DNA of 64,000 nt from Rhizobium mongolense subsp. loessense. Lineage in GTDB: Bacteria; Pseudomonadota; Alphaproteobacteria; Rhizobiales; Rhizobiaceae. Below the pieces are notes generated by a model. The model had not been told where the DNA came from. It made no database searches and saw only the letters and a program-made list of their open reading frames with translations. Location of the stretch: assembly GCF_900099775.1 (NCBI RefSeq), contig NZ_FMTM01000001.1:868001-932000 (forward strand), given 5' to 3'. This document shows, one piece after another, positions 36,404 to 45,815 of this stretch (its first letter is position 1; each line of letters opens with the position of its first letter). Both the position numbers and the translations under genes were made by a program.

Positions 36404-37039
36404 CTACAGCGCGATGTAACGATCCGCGCGGTGGTTGATGGTCAGGAAAAGATTGAGGACGACAGCGCCGAGAACGGAATAGACGACCACCGGCGGCGTG
36501 GTGACGAAAAAAGCGGCGGCAAGAACACACATGTCGACGGAAAGCTGCACGAGACCGGCACGGATGCCGAAACGCTCCTGCATGTAGATGCCGAGAATGC
36601 CGACGCCGCCGAGACTGGCGCGGTGGCGGTAAAGCGCAAGGAGGCCGAAGCCGAGCAGCAGGCCGCCCAGTAGCGCTGCCCAGGCTGGATGGATGCTGGA
36701 AATCTCAAAAAAACGCGACTGAACATCGGCAAGCACCGATGTGAGACCGATGGCGACAAAGGTCTTTATCGTGAAGGCGATACCGAGACGCTTCCAGGAG
36801 AGATAAAAAAACGGCAGGTTGAGCAGGAAGAAGGCAAGGCCGAAATTCACGCCGAAAGTATAGTGCAGCAGGAAGGCTATGCCGGCCGTACTGCCGGTGA
36901 GAAGCCCGGCACTGGCGAGCACGTAAAGGCCGAGCGCAGACACGAGGCTGCCGGAGAATATGCCCTGCACATCTTCGAGCGGCGTATGGCGCGTTGCGCT
37001 GGTGTTCCAGAAACCAAGGGCACCGATGCGTTGAGCCAT
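36404..37039 (-). CDS. YitT-family membrane protein, copy 2
   Basis: This 211-residue paralogue of the YitT protein at 34341 has the same length and landmarks: GLLTGSTAGIAFLLHYTFG, FTIKTFVAIGLTSVLAD and RHRASLGGVGILGIYMQERFG, ending with NHRADRYIAL against NHRKDRYIAM in copy 1. It lacks a DUF2179 domain too. ATG 37039 has GGAG 9 bases upstream, better than an in-frame TTG at 37054. The two copies flank the Rrf2-AhpD pair and point the same way. Confidence 0.85.
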   Translation of the reverse strand: MAQRIGALGFWNTSATRHTPLEDVQGIFSGSLVSALGLYVLASAGLLTGSTAGIAFLLHYTFGVNFGLAFFLLNLPFFYLSWKRLGIAFTIKTFVAIGLTSVLADVQSRFFEISSIHPAWAALLGGLLLGFGLLALYRHRASLGGVGILGIYMQERFGIRAGLVQLSVDMCVLAAAFFVTTPPVVVYSVLGAVVLNLFLTINHRADRYIAL

Positions 37040-37254
37040 GGCGGCAATCTCCAACAGCAGAAGAGGTCAAATCGCCGGAGAAGTCCCCGCGCGACGGATT
37101 GTGGATGGTGATCAGGCTGAGGCGTTCCTGCTTGTTCTTCCGCGGCGCCGGTCAGCTAATGAAGGGAATTATCGAGCTTTTCGCACTTGCGAGCAAGCGA
37201 AATATGTAAGCAATGCTGACCTATTTTCAAATCGCAATATTTATGCGCGAAAGG

Positions 37255-38181
37255 CTATCGCCGTGCAAGGAATAGAATGCCGGCGACCGGTTTGCCGCCA
37301 TCCTTTCGAATCGTGGTTCTGACGGTTTCGATGATTTCGAAACCGTAACGGCGACAAAGGCTGCGAACATAGGCTTCCGTGTGAGCGTAGCGCAGCGACG
37401 GCGCGAGATGAAAACCGTCTCCCTCGCCCGCGTCTTCGACCGAGAAGGCGAAATCCGCACCGGATGCGGCGAGGCGATCGACGATTGCGAAGGCGCTTTC
37501 GAGATTGCCGAGATACATGAGCACATCGGCAGCCGCGATCAGATCAGCGCGATATTCTGCGCCATCCGCAAAGATGCCTGAGCCTTCTGGCGCAAGAGAA
37601 AGGTCGGCTTGGGCCAAGTGATCGTAGGTTGCTTTCTCCTCGGCCTTGGCGAGCATGTTCTGCGAGAGGTCGTAGCCTTCAAGCCGCCCGGCACGGGCGC
37701 AAATTTCCGCACCGAGCAGGCCGGTGCCGCAGCCGAGATCAACGGCCACCGAATATTTGCGGCCGGTGGCGGCGACAAGTGCTGCGAGTTTCTGCGGAAC
37801 GCTGTAGTCCAGCTTTTCGACGAGCGAGGTTTCGAAACGGGCGGCATAATCATCAAACAGCCGCTCGACATAGCGGCTCGGGGGCCGGTCCGGCGTTTCG
37901 GAATCACCGAGCACGGCGAGCTTTAGGCTTGCGCCGAAAATATCCTCGGGATCGAGCGCCAGCGTCTTGCGATAGGCTTCGATCGCGGATTCCACTTTGC
38001 CGGCCGTCTCCCGGTAGCTCGCAAGGCGATACCAGCCGGCAGCCCAGAAGGGCGTCAGTTCCAGCGCCTGCTCCATCAGTTCAGCGGCCGCATCCGGCTC
38101 GCCGCCCTCGTTAAGCATTTTCGCATAGTCGGCGCGGCGGTCGGCGATGACGTCGCCGGAGGAAAGCTGGCTTTGCTGCAT
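37255..38181 (-). CDS. TPR-containing class I SAM-dependent methyltransferase
   Basis: A 308-residue protein with an N-terminal tetratricopeptide pair (about 10-90: EPDAAAELMEQALELTPFWAAGWYRLA) and a methyltransferase domain with motif I AVDLGCGTGLLGAEI and the segment LIAAADVLMYLGNLESAF. The family resembles predicted methyltransferases with TPR modules found across Rhizobiales; the substrate is unknown. Starts at ATG 38181 and ATG 38208 are both possible and neither has a strong ribosome-binding site. It is divergent from the small membrane protein gene. Confidence 0.8.
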   Translation of the reverse strand: MQQSQLSSGDVIADRRADYAKMLNEGGEPDAAAELMEQALELTPFWAAGWYRLASYRETAGKVESAIEAYRKTLALDPEDIFGASLKLAVLGDSETPDRPPSRYVERLFDDYAARFETSLVEKLDYSVPQKLAALVAATGRKYSVAVDLGCGTGLLGAEICARAGRLEGYDLSQNMLAKAEEKATYDHLAQADLSLAPEGSGIFADGAEYRADLIAAADVLMYLGNLESAFAIVDRLAASGADFAFSVEDAGEGDGFHLAPSLRYAHTEAYVRSLCRRYGFEIIETVRTTIRKDGGKPVAGILFLARR

Positions 38182-38324
38182 GATGTGGCCCGTTGAATGC
38201 CTGCGCATTTGGCGGCGGCCACAAAAAAACTCAAGTCCTATTTCAGAGGCGGAACGGCCAGTTCCGGAAAAGGCTTGCGGGCGACGCGCCGCAACCGTAT
38301 TTCAGGGCAAACAGGAGATGGCGC

Positions 38325-38591
38325 ATGTCCGATCAGGTAAACAAATTTCTGGGCGACTCGCTCGGCCGCACATTGGTGAAGCTCTTGGTCGTTTCACTGA
38401 TTGTCGGTTTCGTGATGACCGTTTTCGGATGGGCGCCGCTGGACCTCGTCTATAGCATCCGCGATTTTATCCGCGAGATCTGGTACCGGGGTTTTTCGGC
38501 TCTCGGCCGCATCGGCGATTATCTGCTGCTTGGCGCAACGGTCGTCATTCCGATCTTCATTATCATCCGACTTTTCAACTTCCGCCGGTAA
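38325..38591 (+). CDS. DUF6460-type small membrane protein
   Basis: An 88-residue protein with two transmembrane helices (TLVKLLVVSLIVGFVMTVFGW and LLLGATVVIPIFIIIRLF) joined by a loop containing IRDFIREIWYRGF. The arrangement matches small alphaproteobacterial proteins of DUF6460, function unknown. AGGAGA lies 8 bases before ATG 38325. Only two bases separate it from the next gene, so both are probably translated from one message. Confidence 0.75.
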   Translation: MSDQVNKFLGDSLGRTLVKLLVVSLIVGFVMTVFGWAPLDLVYSIRDFIREIWYRGFSALGRIGDYLLLGATVVIPIFIIIRLFNFRR

Positions 38592-38593
38592 AC

Positions 38594-39091
38594 ATGACAT
38601 CCATCGATCTTTCCAGGCGCAATCTGCTGCGCATTTCGGGCCTTGTCCTCCTGACGGGTGTCGCAAGCTGCACGACCGCACCCAGAATGTCCTCCACGCC
38701 TTCGGACGGGGAGGACGAGACGGCGGCGGCGCTGCCGCTTGTCAACCAGCTTCGTGCCAAAAACGGCCTGACGGCGCTTCGCGTCGATCCGGCGGCAAGC
38801 GCTGCGGCAATCTACCAGGCAAAGCGAATGGCAAGCGCCGGCAAGATGAAGCACCTGATCGGCATGACCGACAGTTTCGGCGCACGCGTGACGAAAAGCG
38901 GCGTGCAGCTTCCAGCGGCCGAAAACATCGCCGCCGGCCAACAGAGCGTCGAGGCCGTGGTGACGGCCTGGATCAACTCGCAGCACCACCTCGAAAACAT
39001 GCTGGGACGCTATAACGGGCTCGGCGTGGCCGTTGCGCACAATACGTCTTCCCGCAACATACCTTATTGGGCCATGGTTCTTTCTAGCTGA
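38594..39091 (+). CDS. CAP/SCP-domain lipoprotein
   Basis: The 165-residue exported protein starts with a twin-arginine-like segment SRRNLLRISGLVLL and a lipobox GVASC, so it is probably a lipoprotein, possibly Tat-exported. The CAP (SCP/PR-1, YkwD-like) domain follows: LPLVNQLRAKNGLTALRVDP, AENIAAGQQSVEAVVTAWINSQHHLENML and the final PYWAMVLSS. Bacterial members of the family are of uncertain function, often linked to sporulation or envelope stress. It follows the DUF6460 gene by two bases and is convergent with the damaged hydrolase gene. Confidence 0.85.
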   Translation: MTSIDLSRRNLLRISGLVLLTGVASCTTAPRMSSTPSDGEDETAAALPLVNQLRAKNGLTALRVDPAASAAAIYQAKRMASAGKMKHLIGMTDSFGARVTKSGVQLPAAENIAAGQQSVEAVVTAWINSQHHLENMLGRYNGLGVAVAHNTSSRNIPYWAMVLSS

Positions 39092-39108
39092 GGAGGCGGC
39101 TCGACGGT

Positions 39109-40418
39109 TCAGTAGGAAATCTGCCCGTCCACAATCTGTTCTCCGCCCGAGGAAACCTCCCGCTTCAAGACCTCGCGCTTCAAGACCTCGCGCGCCTCCG
39201 GATTGATGACCGCGACTGGAGCCGCAACGGCTACGCGCGCTGCCGAACCGGCGAAATTGGCCGCAGTCATTCCGATCTGGTTCGTCACGCTCGCCTTTCC
39301 CCCATCCAGGCTCTGTCCCGCCAGCCGCCGCCCGAGCAGGCGCACGATCTCGGGAGTGTCGGCAAAGGCATTGTGGCCGAGCGGATCGCTCGTTGCGATG
39401 GCGGTCGTGTCGATGACGGAAACGCCGAGTTCTTCGAGCAACGGTGCATAGGGCCTGAGATCGGATCCACCGACGCGGTCGACCCCGCCCGACAGCCAAC
39501 TGGAGACCTCCAGGGCCTTGTCGCGTGTCGACGTCAGGATTGCAAAATGCGGCCGTTTTGGCCCCATTTCAACGAATTGACGACGAAACACGTCGATATC
39601 GATGTCCGGCGAGGCCAGTATGACATTCTTGACCTTCGCCGGGATTGATTTCTCGCGCATGGCGACGCCGCGCAGCGCCTCTGCCGCAAGCCAGCCTCCC
39701 ATGGAATGAGCGAGAATCGTCACGTCTTGAACATCAGGACTTCTTGCGGTCTGAAGGATGAGATCCTCAAGAGCCCGACGCGAGTAGTTGGCGCTCTCCT
39801 TGTCATAGAGGTAGTCGAACGCGCGCCCCCGTGACGGCCAGGTGAAGAGGATCGGCGCGGCATCGGTTCCGGAGTCATGGACAATCTGCGCGAAGCGGAG
39901 ACCGCGTCGGCATAGGTATTGTTGAATCCATGTACGAAGATGATGACCTGGCGCCTGGAGTTTCGGTTCTTGCGGTACCAGTCCAGGGCCTGGCCTTCGG
40001 ACTGGACTTTCGCGACCTCCGTGACCGCAAACTCCCTTTCCGGCTTGGGTGGCATTCGTGAAGGCCACTGCACCTCCCCGATCTTGCGGTTGCGGTCGGG
40101 AGGTATGGACACATCGACGCTGTTGAGGGAAATCGCCGTCCCGCGGTCGCCGGAATAGAGCTTGCCAGGATCTTGCGACGGTTTGCGCGTCGTGGCGACA
40201 AGCATGGTGACCCGGTTCGTGTCCGTCGGGGCTACGGCGAGAGGCTGAAGAACATCCTGCACCCGGTTGGCGCAACCCGATGCAACGAGACATAGGGTTA
40301 GAAGAAGGGGTACGGTTCGCCCGATGCACGCGCGACGGATGGCAGCGATCGTCTGAGCGAACCCAAGCAGGGTGAGACCCTGGGCATTGCGCCCAGGGAG
40401 CGAGTGCGCTGTTGTCAT
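39109..40418 (-). pseudogene. Frameshifted DUF900-type alpha/beta hydrolase lipoprotein
   Basis: Two overlapping frames together make one alpha/beta hydrolase. The upstream frame gives a lipoprotein signal (LLLTLCLVASGCAN), FAVTEVAKVQSEGQAL and the oxyanion segment IIFVHGFNNTYADAV. The downstream frame gives RFAQIVHDSG, APILFTWPSRG, the nucleophile elbow LAHSMGGW and the rest of the DUF900 domain. The frame change falls at 39897-39903 in GACGCGGTCTCCGCTTCG, where one extra base would restore continuity (1310 bases in all, one short of a multiple of 3). Either a real inactivating deletion or a sequence error. Its ATG is one base after the RND pump stop, so it belongs to the efflux operon. Confidence 0.75.
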
Positions 40419-40419
40419 T

Positions 40420-43400
40420 TCAGGGCTGCTCGATTTCACGGGGTATCCGGAACCAGGCAACGTAGAGCGCCGGCAAGAAGAGGAGCGTCAGTGCCGTGCC
40501 CACGACGATACCCCCCATCATCGCATAGGCCATGGGTCCCCAGAATATCTCGTGCGAGATCGGGATGAGCGCCAGGGTAGCGGCTGCTGCGGTGAGCATG
40601 ATCGGCCGCATGCGGTGTTCGGTCGCCTCCACCACCGCCTTCCAGGGCGACATTCCCGCGGCTTGCAATTCCTCGATCTCCACAATCAGGATCACGGAGT
40701 TGCGGATGAGGATGCCGACGAGCGCGAGCACGCCCAGGAGTGCGACGAAGCCGAGCGGCGCATGGCTTGCAAGCAGCGCAACGACGACGCCGATCAGCGC
40801 CAGCGGGGCAACCGAGAAGACCAGGAAGAGCCTGTGGAAACTCTGGAGCTGGATCATCAGGAGCGTCGCCATGATGACGAACATGGCCGGTGCCGCGTTT
40901 GCAATGGGACCCTGGGACTTGGCGCTTTCTTCGACTGCGCCGCCGACTGCAACGGAATACCCAACCGGCAGCGTCTTTTCGAAGGCCGCAACCTTGTCGG
41001 AGAGCGCCTTCACGACGGTCGCTGGCTGGGTTGCATCGCCGATCCCGGCCTTGATCGTGATGGTCGGAGCTCTGTCGCGCCGCCAGATCGTCGGCTGTTC
41101 GAGCTCATAGTGGAAGGTTGCGACCGATGACAGTGGGACGGATTGACCACTGCTGCTCTGCAATTGCAGATCAAGCAGGGTGTCGATCGAGCCGCGCTCC
41201 TTTTCTGCGGCACGGCCGATGACATCGACCAGATAGATGTTGTCCCGGACCTGCGTCACCGCGTTTCCCTGTACGACGGTGTTGAGCGCCATTGCGATAT
41301 CCTGGGACGAGACGCCGAGCTGTCGGGCCTTGTCCTGTAGCACGTCTATCTTCACGACGCGGGCCGGCTCGTTCCAGTCGAAGGCCAGGTTCCTTAGGGA
41401 AGGATCAGTGCCGACGATCGATCCAAGCTTCTGTGCCAAGTCGCGCACCGTCTGCAGATTTTCGCCGGACACACGGTACTGAATCGGCTTGCCGACCGGC
41501 GGTCCGATTTCCAGCAGCTTCACATAGGCATCCGTTCCGGGAAAGGTTTTCTGAAGGTAAGCTTCCGCTTCTTGCTTCAGCTTGTCGCGGGCGTCGAGTC
41601 CCTTGGCAACGATGATCGTCTGACCGAAGGAAACGTCAGCCGGCTGCACGTCGAAGGAAAGGATGAAGCGCGGCGCGCCTCTCCCGACATATGTCGACCA
41701 GTGCTCGACCGTAGGGTTGCCGGCCAGCATCTCGTGTTCGAACTGAGCCATTTGACGGCTCGTTTCGGCAATTGAGCTGTTCTGCGGCAGATTCCAGTCA
41801 ACGATCAGTTCCGGCCGATCCGAACTCGGGAAGAACTGCTGTTGCACCATCGTCAGGCCCACGATCGATCCTGCGAAGAAAACGACTGTTGCGAAGATCG
41901 TTATCCAGCGCCAGCGCAGGCACAATTGCAGCATGCTCGAGAATGCTTTCGCAACCCGGCCCTTGTGCTCGGCATGCTTCTTCATCGTCTTCGGCAGCAA
42001 GGTCACGCCGATGAGAGGCGTGAACAGGACGGCAACGATCCAGGAGACGACAAGCGATACGGCGATAACGACGAAGAGGGTGAAAGTGAACTCGCCCGCG
42101 CTGCTCTTGTTGAATGCGACGGGGATGAATCCCGCGACAGTCACGAGCGTGCCGGTCAGCATCGGAAAGGCCGTGGACGTGTAGACGTAAGTGGCGGCCT
42201 TCTTGAGACTGTCACCCATTTCCAGCCGTGCCACCATCATCTCAACGGCGATCATGGCGTCGTCGACGAGGAGGCCGAGCGCAATGATCAGCGCTCCGAG
42301 CGAGATGCGCTGCAGGGATATGCCTGTATAGAGCATCACCATAAAGGTGATGCCGAGAACGAGCGGGATCGCGATTGCCACGACGAGGCCGGCCCGGAAC
42401 CCGAGGCTGATGAAACTGATCGCGAGCACGATCGCGACCGCCTCGAACAGGGCCTTCGTGAAGCCACCCACTGCCTCGTCAACCACTTTCGGCTGGTCAG
42501 AGACCTGTTCAACGGAGACGCCGACCGGAAGATCCTGTACGATCTTGCTCATCGTCTTTTCGAGCGTTTCGCCGAAGGCAAGCAGATTGCCGCCCGTCTT
42601 CATACCAATCGCAAGCCCGATCGCGGGCTTTCCGTTGAAGCGGAAGAGCGACGTCGGCGGATCGACGTAGCCGCGGGTGATCGTTGCGACGTCGGTCAGC
42701 GGGAAAAAGCGGTCGTTTACCCGAAGATTGATCCCACGCAAGGTCTCTTCGGAGATGAAGCGTCCGCCGACCCGCAAAGCGACCCGCTCCGGCCCGGTTT
42801 CGACAAAACCGGACTGGGTGACGGCGTTTTGCGCCTGTAGCGTGGCAATGATGGCGGCGCGGTCGATGCCGAGGGCGGCGATCTTGCGGGTGGAGAACTC
42901 GAGATAGATCACCTCATCCTGCGCACCGACGATGTCGACCTTGCCGACGTCCTGGATCTTGAGAATCTGCGTTCGGGCACCTTCGGCGAAATCGCGCAGG
43001 TCTCTCTGACTAAGGCCGTCGCCCGTGAAGGCAAAGATATTGCCATAGACGTCGCCGAACTGATCGTCGAAGAAGGGTCCGACCACGCCTTGGGGGAATT
43101 CGTGTTTGATATCGTCGATCAAGTTGCGGACACGCGACCAGGTGGGCTTTACGTCCCGCGCGTTTGTATCCGGCAACAGGTCGACGAAGACGATCGTCTG
43201 ACCAGCGGTCGTGATACTGCGGGTATGTTCCAGCTTGTCGAGTTCCTGGAGCTTCTTTTCGATGCGGTCCGTAACCTGCTGTGTCACTTCCTCGGCAGAA
43301 GCGCCGGGCCATTGGGCCTGGATCACCATCGTCTTGATCGTGAAGGATGGATCCTCCTCGCGGCCGAGCGACAGGTAGGCAAAGGCGCCCGCCACTGCGA

Positions 43401-43470
43401 ACATGATCATGAAATACCAGACGAGAGAACGATGCTCGAGCGCCCAGTCCGAAAGGTTGAATTTATTCAC
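40420..43470 (-). CDS. RND-family efflux pump, inner-membrane subunit
   Basis: This 1016-residue proton-driven transporter of the AcrB/HAE group has the N-terminal helix then REEDPSFTIKTMVIQAQWPGASAEEV, the typical pore-domain opening, and AVEMMVARLEMG in the transmembrane core after ALGLLVDDAMI, carrying the usual acidic proton-relay residues (consensus GLVVDDAI). Subgroup sequence such as EDPSF and QLDELDHVxSxS-like variants suggests the HAE3/VexF-like branch with two adaptors. GTG 43470 has AGGAG upstream and overlaps the adaptor stop (GTGA). No outer-membrane channel gene is present, so it must use a chromosomal TolC-like one. Confidence 0.92.
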   Translation of the reverse strand: MNKFNLSDWALEHRSLVWYFMIMFAVAGAFAYLSLGREEDPSFTIKTMVIQAQWPGASAEEVTQQVTDRIEKKLQELDKLEHTRSITTAGQTIVFVDLLPDTNARDVKPTWSRVRNLIDDIKHEFPQGVVGPFFDDQFGDVYGNIFAFTGDGLSQRDLRDFAEGARTQILKIQDVGKVDIVGAQDEVIYLEFSTRKIAALGIDRAAIIATLQAQNAVTQSGFVETGPERVALRVGGRFISEETLRGINLRVNDRFFPLTDVATITRGYVDPPTSLFRFNGKPAIGLAIGMKTGGNLLAFGETLEKTMSKIVQDLPVGVSVEQVSDQPKVVDEAVGGFTKALFEAVAIVLAISFISLGFRAGLVVAIAIPLVLGITFMVMLYTGISLQRISLGALIIALGLLVDDAMIAVEMMVARLEMGDSLKKAATYVYTSTAFPMLTGTLVTVAGFIPVAFNKSSAGEFTFTLFVVIAVSLVVSWIVAVLFTPLIGVTLLPKTMKKHAEHKGRVAKAFSSMLQLCLRWRWITIFATVVFFAGSIVGLTMVQQQFFPSSDRPELIVDWNLPQNSSIAETSRQMAQFEHEMLAGNPTVEHWSTYVGRGAPRFILSFDVQPADVSFGQTIIVAKGLDARDKLKQEAEAYLQKTFPGTDAYVKLLEIGPPVGKPIQYRVSGENLQTVRDLAQKLGSIVGTDPSLRNLAFDWNEPARVVKIDVLQDKARQLGVSSQDIAMALNTVVQGNAVTQVRDNIYLVDVIGRAAEKERGSIDTLLDLQLQSSSGQSVPLSSVATFHYELEQPTIWRRDRAPTITIKAGIGDATQPATVVKALSDKVAAFEKTLPVGYSVAVGGAVEESAKSQGPIANAAPAMFVIMATLLMIQLQSFHRLFLVFSVAPLALIGVVVALLASHAPLGFVALLGVLALVGILIRNSVILIVEIEELQAAGMSPWKAVVEATEHRMRPIMLTAAAATLALIPISHEIFWGPMAYAMMGGIVVGTALTLLFLPALYVAWFRIPREIEQP

Positions 43471-44564
43471 GGGCGTAGCTCCTGTCCCAGTTTCACTTTT
43501 TGTCCATCGACGAGCTCGTTGACTCCGGCGATGACGACTTCTTCTCCTTCCCGCAGACCGGACAGGACCCGGACGGAACGGGCGTTGGACGGCCGGCCAT
43601 CGAGCTGAACCGATCTCGGCGTGACTTTTGCTGTCGATCGATCCACCACCCACACGTGGCTGGCGCCACCTTCGGCGCGGATGGCGGAGACCGGCAGAGC
43701 GATCGCCTGCTTCCTTTCTTCGGCAAACGGTGTCGCGGTGGCCACTGCGCCAAGACGGAAGATCTCCGGCGCATGATCGATGGCGATCTTCAGCCGATAG
43801 GTGCGGGTGTTGGGATCGGCCTGAGGCGCGATCTCGCGGACGACGCCAATGGTTTGAATCGTGCTGTCGAGCTGAAGGGCGACGTTGAACCGGTCGTCCA
43901 GACGAATGTTACTGAACTGCGCTTCCGGAACGTCGACGACCACGTCGCGCTGCTCGAGGCGTGCCAGTTTCAAGACCGGCTGGCCCGCCGAGACGGTCTG
44001 GCCCATTTCCGCGGACGTGGCCGTGACGACGCCATCGAACTCGGCCCTCAGCTCGGCGTAGCCTAGCTGCTCACGCGACTTGGCAAGGCTGGCCGTTGCT
44101 TTCGCAGCATTGGCTGCAGCCGACTTGAGCTGCTGTTCGGCAAGATCGTGATCGGCAATGCTTGCCGCATTGCTCTGCATGAGCCTTCGCTTGCGCGTTT
44201 CCGTCGTCGCGGCGTTCTCCAACTGCGCCTGGGCGTTGCGCAGATCGGCTTCCGCGCTCTTGACCGCGAGCTGCAGACTGAGAGGATCGATCTGCGCGAG
44301 GACATCGCCCTTGTGGACCAGGTCGCCGACGTCGACCTTGCGAGACACCATTTTTCCGAGCGTCCGGAACGCCAGATCGGTTTCGATACGGGCTCGTACG
44401 ACCCCGGGCAAGCTTGCCGCCTGGTTTCGTTCGGCCGCGGCTATGACGACTTTGACCGGACGGGGAGCTGGCTCCTCTCCTGCGACGGAGTTTTGATCAC
44501 AGCCTACAAGCAGCGAGACCGACACAAGAAGCGGGAGAGAGGCGCATATGCGATTAAGGGTCAT
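43467..44564 (-). CDS. RND periplasmic adaptor (membrane-fusion) lipoprotein 2
   Basis: The 365-residue HlyD/AcrA-type adaptor has a lipobox (SLLVGC), the barrel-sandwich half-motif GKMVSRKVDVGDLVHKGDVLAQIDP, a central helical hairpin (AEADLRNAQAQLENAATTET and following), the second lipoyl half YAELRAEFDGVVTATSAEMGQTVSAGQP and a membrane-proximal domain. It bridges the RND pump to an outer-membrane channel. ATG 44564 directly follows the stop of the first adaptor (TGAGATG); ATG 44576 is also in frame. It is the second of two adaptors in the operon. Confidence 0.9.
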   Translation of the reverse strand: MTLNRICASLPLLVSVSLLVGCDQNSVAGEEPAPRPVKVVIAAAERNQAASLPGVVRARIETDLAFRTLGKMVSRKVDVGDLVHKGDVLAQIDPLSLQLAVKSAEADLRNAQAQLENAATTETRKRRLMQSNAASIADHDLAEQQLKSAAANAAKATASLAKSREQLGYAELRAEFDGVVTATSAEMGQTVSAGQPVLKLARLEQRDVVVDVPEAQFSNIRLDDRFNVALQLDSTIQTIGVVREIAPQADPNTRTYRLKIAIDHAPEIFRLGAVATATPFAEERKQAIALPVSAIRAEGGASHVWVVDRSTAKVTPRSVQLDGRPSNARSVRVLSGLREGEEVVIAGVNELVDGQKVKLGQELRP

Positions 44565-44565
44565 C

Positions 44566-45630
44566 TCACTTGCCATCCCAGGCGACCGCCTGGCCTTCCT
44601 TGAGGAACTTTCCGCCTTCGGTCACGACCAGGTCGTGCGGGGCGACGCCGCCCGTGACGACGAAATCGCTTTGGCGGTACCGACCGACAGAGATCTTCCG
44701 GAGCGAAACGGATTGGTTTCGGGCGTTGACGAGCCACACGGCGGGTTTGCCCTCGGCTGATGCTATCGCGGTGTACGGCAGCACGATTCCGTCGCGCGGC
44801 GAGGCCCGCAGCTTGCCCACTACAGGCGTTCCAAGCGGCCATGGCGTACCTTCCTGGAGCCCCACCTTGATCCGGATCGTGCCTGCCTTCGCGTCTATGA
44901 CGGGCGAGACCTCGCGTATGGCGGCATGGACGTCCAGCGAGGGGTCGGAGACTGGTGCGACCTCGACGTCCTTCAGCGGCCGGCCATCCAGAAAGAACGC
45001 CTCGAAGACATCGAACACCGCATCTCTTGGGCCGTCGTGGGCGAGCGTGAAGGCAGACTGCGCCGCTGATACCACCTGCCCCGCTTCAATGCCGCGCGAC
45101 GTGATGATGCCGTCCGCGGCGGCCTTCAGCTCGGTGTAGGACAGCGCGTCCTCGGCCGTCGCGAGCGCGGCCTCAGCGGCCTCGAGGGAAGCCTGCGCAC
45201 TCAAGAGTTCTTTTTGGGCGTCATCAAAGATCGCCCGAGGAACCGCTTGCGACTGTAGGAGCGACCTCGACCGTTCGAACGCCAGCGTCTTCTGTGCAAC
45301 GACGGCCTGTGCCGACTCCAACGCGGCGCGGGCGACGCTCACGTCCGCCTGCTGTTCCGTGTCGTTGAGCCTTGCAAGCACGTCGCCGGCGTGGACGTGC
45401 GATCCGACGTCGACCTTTCTGTCGAGAACTCGACCGCTGACGCGAAAGGAGAGTTCGGTCTGGACCCGTGCCTTCATCTCCCCGGTGATCTCCGCACCCG
45501 GTTGATACTGAGCCGCCGACGCCGCAACAACGCGGACCTGCTGCTGCGGCGGCGCCACTTCAGCTTTGTCTTCGCAGGCAGCCAGTACTGCGCAGGCGAG
45601 ACCAATTCCCAGCAATCGAAAGGACTGCAT
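44566..45630 (-). CDS. RND periplasmic adaptor (membrane-fusion) lipoprotein 1
   Basis: A 354-residue adaptor with lipobox VLAAC, lipoyl half VSGRVLDRKVDVGSHVHAGDVLARLND, coiled-coil hairpin with AALESAQAVVAQKTLAFERS and second half YTELKAAADGIITSRGIEAGQVVSA. It shows the same architecture as the next gene but is clearly a different sequence. ATG 45630 has GGAGCG 5 bases upstream. It is the first gene of the efflux operon and lies behind the TetR-controlled promoter. Two adaptors acting with one pump suggests a heteromeric adaptor ring. Confidence 0.9.
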   Translation of the reverse strand: MQSFRLLGIGLACAVLAACEDKAEVAPPQQQVRVVAASAAQYQPGAEITGEMKARVQTELSFRVSGRVLDRKVDVGSHVHAGDVLARLNDTEQQADVSVARAALESAQAVVAQKTLAFERSRSLLQSQAVPRAIFDDAQKELLSAQASLEAAEAALATAEDALSYTELKAAADGIITSRGIEAGQVVSAAQSAFTLAHDGPRDAVFDVFEAFFLDGRPLKDVEVAPVSDPSLDVHAAIREVSPVIDAKAGTIRIKVGLQEGTPWPLGTPVVGKLRASPRDGIVLPYTAIASAEGKPAVWLVNARNQSVSLRKISVGRYRQSDFVVTGGVAPHDLVVTEGGKFLKEGQAVAWDGK

Positions 45631-45716
45631 GTTTCGCTCCGGTAGGGTTTGCGACCAAAAGAGAGCTGCGTTGTTCGTTCGCAGTCTCCAATCTGATGCG
45701 TTAATGGGCATCGCCC

Positions 45717-45764
45717 GATGTTGACAACGCCCACTTAAGGACAAGAGTGGGCATTGTCAACATC
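45717..45764. promoter_or_regulatory. Efflux operon operator with divergent promoters
   Basis: Arms GATGTTGACAACGCCCACT and its complement with one mismatch (18 of 19) are separated by 10 bases. The right arm holds TTGACA for the minus strand with TAAGTG 17 bp away (45732-45737), driving the adaptor gene. For the regulator, TTGACA at 45780-45785 and TAAATG at 45803-45808, 17 bp apart, place the start point almost at its ATG. Confidence 0.75.
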
Positions 45765-45815
45765 ACTTGGGAAAGAAAGTTGACACGCGCAACTTGAAAA
45801 CCTAAATGGACAGTC

